7,361 bases of DNA from assembly GCA_900547595.1 (NCBI GenBank), contig URHE01000087.1, forward strand, positions 1 to 7,361. Direction: 5' to 3'. Source of the DNA: an uncultured Desulfovibrio sp. (GTDB lineage Bacteria > Desulfobacterota > Desulfovibrionia > Desulfovibrionales > Desulfovibrionaceae). The translations under genes were made by a program, and so were the position numbers. A model generated the notes under the pieces. It worked only from the letters and a program-made list of their open reading frames with translations, made no database searches and was not told the origin of the DNA. Each line of letters opens with the position of its first letter. Within the stretch, counting starts at the first letter, position 1. Below are positions 1 to 6,738 of this stretch, piece after piece.

Positions 1-229
1 GGCCCTCATGGCGGCCTGCGCGCCCAGAGCCAGGGAGGCGGCGCGCCATGGCGCCCGCGTGAACGTGAGCGCGGGGGCGCTCCGTCTGGAAGTGGCCCCC
101 GGCGAAGCCCCGGACTGGGGGCTTCCCTCCTGGGAAGCCGCGCGCGAGGAGATCCGGGCGGAACAGCGGGCCCGGCTCCACGCCGGGACGCGCCCGGACC
201 GCGCGGAGCCGGGCGCCGTCCGGGAGTGA
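1..229 (+). CDS. 3' end of an unidentified protein (5'-truncated)
   Basis: An open frame enters from the left edge (codons in phase from base 2) and ends at TGA 227-229, giving about 76 visible residues. Nearly every third codon position is G or C, as expected for a real gene in this GC-rich part, so I take it as genuine coding sequence. The visible C-terminus is Ala/Arg/Glu-rich. It has a short segment predicted as beta-like (residues around RVNVSAGALRLEVAPGE), then PDWGLPSW, then a charged helix (EAAREEIRAEQRARL) and a loose tail. I see no catalytic motif, membrane segment or cysteine cluster and do not recognise the family. The true start lies outside the window; the Met at base 8 is probably internal. 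No convincing terminator follows directly. Confidence 0.6.
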   Translation, partial: ALMAACAPRAREAARHGARVNVSAGALRLEVAPGEAPDWGLPSWEAAREEIRAEQRARLHAGTRPDRAEPGAVRE

Positions 230-329
230 CGGCGGCTGCGCCGGACAGGTCTGTGGTCCGGGAGTGTTCGCAATGGAGTTGCGGAAACGCTCTGGCGGCG
301 GCGGGAGTGAATGTCCGCGCCGTAGTACG

Positions 330-351
330 GCGGAAAACCGCGCTTTTCCGC
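330..351 (+). terminator. Hairpin GCGGAAAA/TTTTCCGC, possible weak terminator
   Basis: Perfect 8-bp inverted repeat (330-337 and 344-351) with a six-base loop. An alternative fold pairs GCGG with CCGC around AAAA and leaves a TTTT run at 344-347, which would resemble a small intrinsic terminator. It lies about 100 bases after the stop of the partial first gene and upstream of the predicted dksA promoter, so ending the upstream transcript is its most plausible job. The four-base U tract is short, so the call is tentative. Confidence 0.25.
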
Positions 352-471
352 TGGAATGGCGGTAGCCTTCAGCAGGCGCTGCCTGCTTGCGCCCGTCGGA
401 TGCCGGCGCCGGGGGATCTGAAAAATACGGGGTTTCGTGGCTGGCGGCGCCGTGGGCGCCCACCCGCTCTC

Positions 472-500
472 TTTACAAGCACAGAGGGAACGGCTATAGG
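472..500 (+). promoter_or_regulatory. Predicted sigma70-type promoter of dksA
   Basis: A TTTACA -35 box (472-477, 5 of 6 to consensus) is separated by exactly 17 bases from a TATAGG -10 box (495-500, 4 of 6). Transcription would begin near 507, leaving an 88-base leader to the dksA start at 595. It is the best-spaced pair I found in the gap and sits in an otherwise GC-rich stretch. No operator-like repeat overlaps it. Confidence 0.5.
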
Positions 501-594
501 CTTCTGTCCCGGCTGGGCGCGGACTGTGCCGCAGCGGGACATGGCCTTTCCGCCATCCCCACCAATCCCCCGTGCCCTGTGAGCGGAGGTTCGT

Positions 595-957
595 ATGGAT
601 CACAATGATATTGAATATTTCCGCAAGCTGCTTTCCGGAAAGCTGGAAGAAGCCCAGCAGAACGGCGACAGCACCATCGAGGAACTGACGGACAGCAACG
701 AAGTCTTTGCCGACCCGGCGGACAGGGCCACGGCCGAGTCCGACCGCGCGTTCACCCTGCGCCTCCGCGACAGGGAGCGCCGCCTCATCCGCAAGATACA
801 GGCCGCCCTCCAGCGCATCGAGGACGGCACCTACGGCATCTGCGAGGAGTGCGGCGAGGAGATCAGCATCCCCCGCCTCAAGGCCCGTCCTGTCACGCGC
901 CTGTGCATCAACTGCAAGGCCCGGCAGGAAGAAGACGAGCATTTGCGCGGGGATTAG
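595..957 (+). CDS. dksA: DksA/TraR-family RNA polymerase-binding transcription factor
   Basis: 120-residue DksA/TraR-family zinc-finger protein. By family knowledge it binds RNA polymerase through the secondary channel and, with ppGpp, adjusts transcription of rRNA and biosynthetic genes during the stringent response. Residues 1-75 are mostly helical and charged and form the coiled-coil hairpin. The tip carries DPAD (Asp40, Asp43), matching the paired tip aspartates of DksA. The C-terminal zinc site is C83-x2-C86-x17-C104-x2-C107, with all four cysteines present. It is about 30 residues shorter than E. coli DksA at the N-terminus, as in many DksA homologues outside gammaproteobacteria. The ATG at 595 is preceded by GGAGGT at 585-590. 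The next gene, a mechanosensitive channel, starts 8 bases after the stop, so the two are probably co-transcribed from the promoter at 472-500. A short TraR-like homologue is the main alternative; the coiled-coil length favours DksA. Confidence 0.93.
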   Translation: MDHNDIEYFRKLLSGKLEEAQQNGDSTIEELTDSNEVFADPADRATAESDRAFTLRLRDRERRLIRKIQAALQRIEDGTYGICEECGEEISIPRLKARPVTRLCINCKARQEEDEHLRGD

Positions 958-965
958 CGGCGCCC

Positions 966-3650
966 ATGTCCGGACTTTTTCCGTTCCACGTTCGGGGGGC
1001 AGGGCGCGCGTTGCCCTGCCTGCTCCGGTTTCATGGCCTGTTGTCGGCCGCCCTGGCGCTGGGCGGCCTTTTGCTGTTTGCCGTTCCCGCGTCCGTTGCC
1101 GCCGCGGGCGGCGGGACGACCGCCGCCGTTGTCCGGGAAACGCCCGGCGGCAAGGAGGCGGGGGCGGGAACCGCGGCGGCCTCCGGGGCCGCTGAAAACG
1201 CCGGGGAAGAGAACGGTGGCGACGCCGCGGATGCCGCCGCGGCGCCCGAACCCGCCGAACCCGCGGGCAATGCCGCCTGGGAGGCCGTGTGGACCGGTCA
1301 GCGCGCCATGCTCGACGAGGTGCGCCAGACCGCGCTCAAGCTCAGCGACAGCTTCGCCGCCCAGACGGAGAACCTCTCGCGCCAGCTCCAGCCTTTTGAG
1401 GAGGAAGGGCGCCGTCTGCTCGTCTTTGCCAACACCTTCAAGGGCCATCCCAATGCCATGGAGGCCGTGAGCCGCCGCATCGCCGCCACCATCGGCGATT
1501 TCCATCTGGTGCTGGAACCCGTGACCCTGGCCCGGTCCGAGGCCGAGAGCCTGCTCGAACGCGTCAACTACATGGCCGGGAGCCTGCCGGATGAAGTCCA
1601 GCAGGGCCATATCAGCCCCGAAATGCGGGCCTATGTGGAGGGCGTCACCCGCGCGCGCCTGCGGCTTACGGCGGTGCTCGCCCAGTATGCTTCCCTGGCT
1701 CCGTCCCAGCGGCTGCTCACGCGGCTGGAGGAAACGCGCGCCGCCATCACGGCGCAGCTGCCGGGCCTCTGGAAGGACTATTATCTCCGGGGGCCGTTGC
1801 CCTGGCTCAGCCCCGACGCCTGGGCCGACTTTTCGCAGAAGATGTTCTATTCCTGGCAGGCCATGCTCCTGCGCCTGCCCGTGGAAATGCCCACCACGCC
1901 GCCGCAGTGGGGCATAGCGGGTCTGCGCTTTCTCATCTGCCTGCTCTTCACCGGCGCGCTCGCCACCCTGCTTGAGCGGCGCTGGCTTTCGCCCGGGGCC
2001 GCGCCAGCGGCGCGGCATCTCTTCCGCCGGAGCCTGCCCTGGCTCTGTCTGGGCCTGGCCCTGCTGGGGAGTGCCCTTACCGCCTATGGCGACTTTTTCC
2101 GCCTCTTTCTCGCCGTGGGCAATCTCTGCCTCATCTTCGGGCAGGTCTTTCTCGCCTGGGACCTGCGCCAGCTCCAGTATCCGGATGCGCCGGCGGCCGG
2201 TTCGCCCCTGCTCCGCCTCCTGCCGCTCACGCTCGGCGCCTACGCCCTGCTCTATGTGCCGCTCATCCAGCCGCTGGTGCTCGTCATCTGGGTGGGCTTC
2301 GTCACTTTTTCGCTCTGGCGCCGCAGAAAGACGCCCATGCCCGACCTCGGTCCGTTCAAGCTGGAGCGGGGCGCACTGGAAACCGAGCCGGTGATCCTCT
2401 GGATATGTCTTTTCCTTGCGCTCACCGGGCTGCATATCTACAGCATGGCCCTGTATCTGCTCTTTGTCTCCCTGACGCTGGCGCTTGAACTGTGCCGGGG
2501 CGGCATGGCGCTGGTGAGCAGCTTCAACGAGCATCTCCCGCGCGAGGGCGTGGGCGCCGCCCTGGCCCGGCTGGCCGTGGCCCTGGCCGCGCCGGTGGTC
2601 CTGGTGGTGGCGGTGGTGGGCGTTCTCCTCTGGGTCGGGACCCTGCCCGGGGGCACCTATCTGCTGAGCGAGTATGCCCTCAAGGGCGTGAGCGTGGGCC
2701 AGACCCAGTTCAGCATCATTCAGGCGCTGCTCATCATCAGCGTGTTCTTTCTCACGCGCACGGTGGTCTCCATGGGCACGCGCTTCCTCGCGCGCCTGCC
2801 CGCCAGGGGGCTGCGCTTCGATGCCACGCTCATCCCCCCGCTCCAGACGGCGCTGACCTATGCCGCCTGGGCCATTTTCGGCCTCTTCGTGCTGCGGGCG
2901 CTGGGCCTGGAGCTGAGCAGCCTCGCCATGGTGGCCGGCGGCCTTTCGGTGGGCATCGGCTTCGGCATGCAGACCATCGTCAACAACTTCCTTTCCGGCC
3001 TGATCCTCATTTTCAGCCGTACCCTCCAGGCCGGCGACGTGGTGGAAGTGGGGGGCGTCACCGGCAAGGTGCGCAAGATCAGCGTGCGCGCCACCATGGT
3101 GGAGACCTACGACAACGCCCTCATCTATGTGCCCAACAGCGAGTTCATGGCCAACCGCCTCATCAACTGGACGCGCTTCAGCCGCAGCGCGCGCCGGGAA
3201 GTCCGCGTGGGCGTGGCCTATGGCTCGGACACCGGCGAAGTGAGCCGGCTGCTCATTTCCGTGGCCAAGGCGCACGAGAATGTGCTCAAATATCCCGTGC
3301 CCAGTGTCGTCTTTATGGATTTCGGGGCCAGTTCGCTGGATTTCGCCCTGCGCTTCTGGGTCAAGGATTTCGAGCTGGGCGCGGGCACAGCGTCGGACCT
3401 GCGTCTGGGCATCGAAAAGCTCTTCCGCGAGGCGCATATCGAGATCGCCTTCCCGCAGCTTGATGTGAACATCAAGGAACTGCCGCCGCGTACCAGGGCA
3501 CCCCAATCGCCCGCAGAGCCCCGCGCGAGCAAAAGGCGCGCCCCGCGCCGTCCGCGCCGGGTACTGCCCGCAACGGCAAAGGATGCAAAGCCGGGTAATA
3601 AAAAACCCGCCGCTAACCCCGATGACGGGGACGATGACGAAAACAGCTAA
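966..3650 (+). CDS. Large MscS-superfamily mechanosensitive ion channel
   Basis: 894-residue inner-membrane mechanosensitive channel of the large MscS/MscK-like type, expected to open under membrane tension and release solutes on osmotic downshock. Residues 20-40 are a hydrophobic signal-type helix ending near AVPASVAAA. An Ala/Gly/Glu low-complexity linker follows (about 48-102), then a helical, presumably periplasmic region (about 103-300). Roughly ten membrane helices lie between 317 and 645. The MscS core follows: a Gly/Ala-rich pore helix at 652-685 (AMVAGGLSVGIGFGMQTIVN), the beta domain with GDVVEVGGVTGKV at 690-702 and YVPNSEF at 721-727, and the alpha/beta C-terminal domain to about 838. 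The last 55 residues are a Lys/Arg/Pro-rich tail ending in an acidic stretch. I chose ATG 966 because it opens the signal helix and lies just after dksA. An in-frame GTG at 849 would run inside dksA. The only nearby Shine-Dalgarno-like run is GGGGA at 949-953, 12 bases away, so translational coupling to dksA is likely. Confidence 0.9.
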   Translation: MSGLFPFHVRGAGRALPCLLRFHGLLSAALALGGLLLFAVPASVAAAGGGTTAAVVRETPGGKEAGAGTAAASGAAENAGEENGGDAADAAAAPEPAEPAGNAAWEAVWTGQRAMLDEVRQTALKLSDSFAAQTENLSRQLQPFEEEGRRLLVFANTFKGHPNAMEAVSRRIAATIGDFHLVLEPVTLARSEAESLLERVNYMAGSLPDEVQQGHISPEMRAYVEGVTRARLRLTAVLAQYASLAPSQRLLTRLEETRAAITAQLPGLWKDYYLRGPLPWLSPDAWADFSQKMFYSWQAMLLRLPVEMPTTPPQWGIAGLRFLICLLFTGALATLLERRWLSPGAAPAARHLFRRSLPWLCLGLALLGSALTAYGDFFRLFLAVGNLCLIFGQVFLAWDLRQLQYPDAPAAGSPLLRLLPLTLGAYALLYVPLIQPLVLVIWVGFVTFSLWRRRKTPMPDLGPFKLERGALETEPVILWICLFLALTGLHIYSMALYLLFVSLTLALELCRGGMALVSSFNEHLPREGVGAALARLAVALAAPVVLVVAVVGVLLWVGTLPGGTYLLSEYALKGVSVGQTQFSIIQALLIISVFFLTRTVVSMGTRFLARLPARGLRFDATLIPPLQTALTYAAWAIFGLFVLRALGLELSSLAMVAGGLSVGIGFGMQTIVNNFLSGLILIFSRTLQAGDVVEVGGVTGKVRKISVRATMVETYDNALIYVPNSEFMANRLINWTRFSRSARREVRVGVAYGSDTGEVSRLLISVAKAHENVLKYPVPSVVFMDFGASSLDFALRFWVKDFELGAGTASDLRLGIEKLFREAHIEIAFPQLDVNIKELPPRTRAPQSPAEPRASKRRAPRRPRRVLPATAKDAKPGNKKPAANPDDGDDDENS

Positions 3651-3680
3651 GCGCCTTTCGCGCGAATGATCGCCGCAGCA

Positions 3681-3703
3681 ATGCCCGGTTATCACGCGGG
3701 CAT
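3681..3703 (+). terminator. Hairpin between channel gene and cupin gene, weak terminator candidate
   Basis: A 7-bp perfect stem (ATGCCCG 3681-3687 with CGGGCAT 3697-3703) with a nine-base loop. It can extend by two G-C pairs if one A is bulged. It starts 30 bases after the channel stop codon. There is no U tract, so it could instead protect the 3' end of the mRNA or have no role. I found no clear promoter for the cupin gene in the remaining sequence up to its start. Confidence 0.25.
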
Positions 3704-3788
3704 GCTGGCGGCCTTGCAAAACAGGGAAACGCGCTCTTGCAGCCCAGTTTTAACCGGCGCATCCGCGCCCGAACCACAGGAGAACACC

Positions 3789-4136
3789 ATGATCAACCGC
3801 GCTGATGCTCTGGAATGCTTTGAAAAAGAACTTTTTGGTGGGCCGGGCGCCGTCCATTTTACCAAGATCGTCAATGAGAACGGGCTGGCTGGCAAAGGCC
3901 GCCTGTTCAACATCGGTACTCTCAAGCCCGGCTGTGCCGTGGGCAACCACAAGCACAACGGCGAAATCGAGATATACTACATCCTTGAAGGCGAAGGCAT
4001 TTACAACGACAACGGCGTTGAATCTTCCATCAAGGCTGGCGACGTGACCGTGTGCAACGATGGCGAAAGCCACGCCCTGCTCAATACCGGTTCCACGGAT
4101 CTCAAGATGGTGGCGCTGATCCTGTTTACCAAGTAA
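3789..4136 (+). CDS. Small single-domain cupin protein
   Basis: 115-residue stand-alone cupin. Both conserved cupin motifs are visible. Motif 1 is G48-x5-H54-x-H56-x4-E61-x6-G68. Motif 2 is G84-x5-N90-D-G92-x2-H95-x3-N99, with Asn in the usual Pro position. His54, His56, Glu61 and His95 form the expected 3-His/1-Glu metal site, so a bound Fe, Mn, Zn or Ni ion is likely. The fold alone does not give substrate or reaction; small cupins of this size include sugar isomerases, dioxygenases and metabolite-binding proteins. There is no signal peptide, so it should be cytoplasmic. The ATG at 3789 is chosen over an upstream in-frame start at 3666 because AGGAG at 3778-3782 lies six bases before it and the cupin homology begins only after it. 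The gene is convergent with aldA and ends in a shared terminator. Its base composition is visibly less GC-rich than the channel gene before it. Confidence 0.85.
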   Translation: MINRADALECFEKELFGGPGAVHFTKIVNENGLAGKGRLFNIGTLKPGCAVGNHKHNGEIEIYYILEGEGIYNDNGVESSIKAGDVTVCNDGESHALLNTGSTDLKMVALILFTK

Positions 4137-4156
4137 ACAGCGCCGCCCCTCTGATA

Positions 4157-4199
4157 TAAAACAAACGAGGCCCCTCAGTGAGGGGCCTCGTTTGTTTTA
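4157..4199. terminator. Bidirectional intrinsic terminator between cupin gene and aldA
   Basis: A perfect 43-base palindrome centred on base 4178: 21-base arms, with a GC-rich inner part (GAGGCCCCTC) and T/A-rich outer parts (TAAAACAAAC, GTTTGTTTTA). In either direction the RNA folds into a strong hairpin followed by a U-rich stretch, the classic layout for convergent genes. It lies 21 bases after the cupin stop and 20 bases after the aldA stop on the other strand. Confidence 0.92.
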
Positions 4200-4218
4200 G
4201 CATGCTTGTATCTGACCG

Positions 4219-5652
4219 TTAATACTGAATATAGGCCACATGAGTCTGGAGGTATTCCATGAGGCCGTGCTTGCCGTCCGCGCCGCCAATGCCCGACTTG
4301 CGCCAGCCGGCATGGAAGCCCTGCATGGCCTCGAAGTTTTCGCGGTTCACGTAGGTTTCGCCAAACTTGAGGCGGTTAACCGCTTCCATGGCCGTGGATA
4401 CATTGGTGGTGTAGATGGAGGACGTCAGGCCGTAGTCGCAGTCGTTGGCAAGGGCCAGGGCTTCATCCAGATCGTGGAAGGTCATCATGGGCAGCACAGG
4501 GCCAAACACTTCGTCACGCACGATTTCCATGTCCTGGCGGCAGTTACGCAATAGGGTGGGCGTGTAGAAGTAGCCAGAATCGCGATCTGCGGGCGCGCCG
4601 CCGACAACGGCTTCCGCGCCGCCCGCTTCTGCGCGTTTGACCATGCCGCTGATCTTTTCAAGATGCTCGGCGCTGATCTGGCTGCACATGTCCGGGGCCG
4701 GATCGTCAAAAGGATTGCCCAGACGCACGGCGGCAAAGGCAGCCGCCAGTTTTTCGGCGAACATGTCAGCCACGCTTTCGTGCACGTAGAGGCGTTCCGC
4801 GCAGTTGCACACCTGCCCGCTGAACACCGTGCGCGAGGCCGTAACGGCCTTGACCGCCAGATCCATATCCGCATCGGCGCAGACAATGGCCGGAGCCTTG
4901 CCGCCCAGTTCCAGCGAGACCTTGGTGATGTTCTGCGCGCCAGCGGCGATGATACGCTGCCCGGCCTCCACGCTGCCCGTCAGGCTGACCATGTCGGTCA
5001 TGGAGCTGGAAGAAAGGGCCTCGCCAAGGGTGCTGCCGCCGCCCGTGACAAAGTTCACCACGCCAGCGGGCAGATCCAGCTCCGTGAGCAGGTTGGCAAA
5101 ATGCATGACCGTGGCTGGGGCAATGCTGCTCGGCTTGATAACCGTGGTGCAGCCCACCAGCAGCGAAGGGGCAACCTTGCGCGCCATGACAAAGAAGGGG
5201 AAGTTCCAGGGGCAGATGCCCACCACAACGCCGATAGGCTTGCGGTATAGGAGGATATTTTCGCGCGGGCGGTCGCTCTGGATGATCTCGCCCTCGTAGA
5301 TGCGCGCCCATCCGGCATAGTAGTCAAAATACTCGGCGGTGAGGTCGATCTCCACCTGTGCCAGAGGATGGGTTTTGGCCTGCTCCTCGGCGAGGATACG
5401 GCCAAGTTCCAGCCGATGCTTGCGGATAAGATCCGCCATTTTTTTAAGATATCCGGCGCGGGCCACAGCCGGAAGCGCCGCCCAGGCATCCTGTGCCTTG
5501 TGCGCTGCCGCCAGCGCCGCCAGCCCGTCTTCACGCCCGCCATTGGGCGTCTGGGCCATTATTTTTCCGGTGGAGGGGTTCTCCACCTCAATCATTGCAA
5601 AGCCTGTAGGGGAAACCAATTTGCCGTTGATGAATTGTTGGTATGTACGCAT
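4219..5652 (-). CDS. aldA: Lactaldehyde/glycolaldehyde dehydrogenase, NAD-dependent (AldA type)
   Basis: 477-residue aldehyde dehydrogenase, close in length to E. coli AldA (479). It should oxidise L-lactaldehyde to L-lactate and glycolaldehyde to glycolate with NAD+ in the cytoplasm. Landmarks: PWNFPFF with Asn150; KPS at 173-175 for cofactor binding; the glycine-rich TGS at 225-227; LELGG with general-base Glu248; the nucleophile Cys282 in SGQVCNCAER; and EVFGPV at 381-386. The C-terminus (about 430-470, containing NRENFEAMQGFHAGWRKSG) agrees very closely with E. coli AldA as I remember it, which supports this subfamily over generic ALDHs. ATG 5652 is chosen over an in-frame start at 5688 because AAGGAG (5658-5663) sits five bases upstream. 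It lies downstream of mrp on the same strand, 177 bases away with an inverted repeat between them, so separate transcription is plausible. No clear promoter was found. It ends at the bidirectional terminator. Substrate range is inferred. Confidence 0.9.
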   Translation of the reverse strand: MRTYQQFINGKLVSPTGFAMIEVENPSTGKIMAQTPNGGREDGLAALAAAHKAQDAWAALPAVARAGYLKKMADLIRKHRLELGRILAEEQAKTHPLAQVEIDLTAEYFDYYAGWARIYEGEIIQSDRPRENILLYRKPIGVVVGICPWNFPFFVMARKVAPSLLVGCTTVIKPSSIAPATVMHFANLLTELDLPAGVVNFVTGGGSTLGEALSSSSMTDMVSLTGSVEAGQRIIAAGAQNITKVSLELGGKAPAIVCADADMDLAVKAVTASRTVFSGQVCNCAERLYVHESVADMFAEKLAAAFAAVRLGNPFDDPAPDMCSQISAEHLEKISGMVKRAEAGGAEAVVGGAPADRDSGYFYTPTLLRNCRQDMEIVRDEVFGPVLPMMTFHDLDEALALANDCDYGLTSSIYTTNVSTAMEAVNRLKFGETYVNRENFEAMQGFHAGWRKSGIGGADGKHGLMEYLQTHVAYIQY

Positions 5653-5737
5653 GGATGCTCCTTGGTTTGGGAAAGCATAGGCACACATGGCAACAAAGGT
5701 AAAGATACACCTTTTTTTACGTATTCAGCAAACAGGT

Positions 5738-5789
5738 ATGGCCGCAAGGCAGGAGCAACCGTGCAAAGGTTTCCATGCCCTGCGGCCAT
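5738..5789 (-). repeat. 14-bp inverted repeat between mrp and aldA
   Basis: Arms 5738-5751 and 5776-5789 pair over 14 positions around a 24-base loop. The single imperfect position (5747/5780) is a G-U wobble in the - strand transcript but an A-C mismatch in a + strand one, which suggests the structure acts in RNA read from mrp towards aldA. It begins 40 bases after the mrp stop. The loop contains a further short AACC/GGTT pairing. No U tract follows, so it may be a factor-assisted terminator, an mRNA 3'-end stabiliser or an aldA leader structure. Confidence 0.5.
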
Positions 5790-5829
5790 GCGCAACAGAC
5801 GCCGCACAGGCGCTACGCTGTACGCGATT

Positions 5830-6666
5830 TTACATGTGCGAAATCACGGCCAACGCACCGTCCATAAAGTGCTGGTCAACATCCTCGATGGCGCCCTTGT
5901 CACAGGCCTGCGCGAGGGCAGGGTCAATGGGCAGGCGGGCAAGCACCTTGATGCCATGCTTCTGAGCCACGGCGTCAATATGGCTCTCGCCGAATATCTT
6001 GTATTCCTTGTTGTTATCCGGGCATTTGAAGTACGAATAGTTCTCCACCAGTCCAAGAATGGGAATATCCATCTGGCGCGCCATATCAATGGCCTTCTGC
6101 ACGATCATGCTCACCAGTTCCTGCGGGGAGGTCACCACCACAATGCCGTCCACAGGCAGGGACTGGAAAACGGTCAGCGGCACATCGCCCGTTCCTGGAG
6201 GCATGTCCACAAACATATAATCCACATCGCTCCAGATCACATCCGACCAGAACTGCTTGACTGCCCCTGCGATGATGGGGCCACGCCAGAGCACGGCATC
6301 GGAATCGCCTGGCAACAGCAGGTTCATGGACATGATGTCCACCCCGCCCTTGCTGCGCTCGGGCACAAGGCCATCGCCCTCAACATGCGCCTTGCCGGTC
6401 AGGCCGAAAACGCGCGGGATGGAGGGGCCGGTGATATCCGCATCCAGGATGGCGCAGTGTTTGCCCTGACGGGTCAGAGCAACGGCCAGCAGGGATGTGA
6501 CCAGCGACTTGCCCACGCCACCCTTGCCGCTGACAATGCCGATAACCTTGCCAACGCGGCTTTTTGGGTGCGGCTTGACGCGAAAATCCTCCTGCGCCTC
6601 CTGCCCTTCGCTGCGCTCGTTGCACTGCTCGCCGCAGGAACCGCACTGATGATTGCAATCACTCAT
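5830..6666 (-). CDS. Mrp/NBP35-family P-loop ATPase, iron-sulfur cluster carrier
   Basis: 278-residue soluble ATPase of the Mrp/NBP35 (ApbC) family, which carries and delivers Fe-S clusters as an ATP-dependent homodimer. The deviant Walker A motif GKGGVGKS is at 47-54 (Lys48, Lys53). DADITGPS follows at 75-82 (switch I Asp77) and FVDMPPGTGD at 152-161 (Asp154). The N-terminus carries a tight cysteine set C4-x3-C8-x2-C11-x3-C15, likely an extra Fe-S or metal site. There is no N-terminal DUF59/MIP18 domain. The family's dimer-bridging CPxC motif appears only as C215-P-D-N, so the second cysteine is missing. The start at 6666 is supported by AGAGGA about ten bases upstream and by the Cys motif directly after Met. 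It is divergent from the DUF5320-like gene across a region rich in palindromes, and its own core promoter is predicted there. A MinD-like ATPase is less likely given the Cys motifs. The symbol mrp is a family name and is left blank here. Confidence 0.88.
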   Translation of the reverse strand: MSDCNHQCGSCGEQCNERSEGQEAQEDFRVKPHPKSRVGKVIGIVSGKGGVGKSLVTSLLAVALTRQGKHCAILDADITGPSIPRVFGLTGKAHVEGDGLVPERSKGGVDIMSMNLLLPGDSDAVLWRGPIIAGAVKQFWSDVIWSDVDYMFVDMPPGTGDVPLTVFQSLPVDGIVVVTSPQELVSMIVQKAIDMARQMDIPILGLVENYSYFKCPDNNKEYKIFGESHIDAVAQKHGIKVLARLPIDPALAQACDKGAIEDVDQHFMDGALAVISHM

Positions 6667-6708
6667 GGTTCAATGTCCTCTCGGGATGGTTTGCTTTCAG
6701 AAGCTTTT

Positions 6709-6732
6709 TTCAGGAAAAGTACTTTGCCTGAA
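6709..6732. promoter_or_regulatory. 24-bp palindrome in the mrp leader, operator or hairpin
   Basis: TTCAGG (6709-6714) and CCTGAA (6727-6732) are symmetric around a perfect inner palindrome AAAGTACTTT (6716-6725). All share one centre, with a single mismatched pair (6715/6726). It falls roughly 20-45 bases downstream of the predicted mrp start site, so it could be an operator or an mRNA hairpin in the leader. On the + strand it is followed by TTTTT, but nothing upstream on that strand would need terminating. Confidence 0.4.
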
Positions 6733-6738
6733 TTTTTA

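Larger units (their letters stand above)
230..594. other. 365-base gap upstream of dksA: promoter and hairpin, no gene seen
   Basis: No convincing gene lies here. Reading frames exist on the + strand but they have low-complexity Arg/Pro/Ala translations, lack ribosome binding sites and overlap the predicted dksA promoter. The stretch holds a perfect 8-bp hairpin at 330-351, a sigma70-like promoter at 472-500 and the dksA ribosome binding site GGAGGT at 585-590. I saw no tRNA-like cloverleaf or recognisable riboswitch core. Confidence 0.5.

Noticed and set aside
226..582. 118-codon open frame on + overlapping the end of the first gene
   Set aside because: No ribosome binding site, Arg/Pro/Ala low-complexity translation without family resemblance, and the predicted dksA promoter lies inside it.
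954..3719. Very long open frame (about 920 codons) antisense to the channel gene
   Set aside because: The channel frame has clear MscS motifs. The antisense translation is His/Gln/Gly/Arg-rich without domains, the usual by-product of high-GC codon bias on the opposite strand.
5695..5718. AAAGGT/ACCTTT hairpin followed by a T run on the + strand
   Set aside because: It resembles an intrinsic terminator only on +, where no gene is upstream; both neighbours are transcribed from -. Read from - there is no U tract.
6693..6710. GCTT-TCAG-AAGC followed by six T on the + strand
   Set aside because: Only a 4-bp stem, and no + strand transcript ends here.
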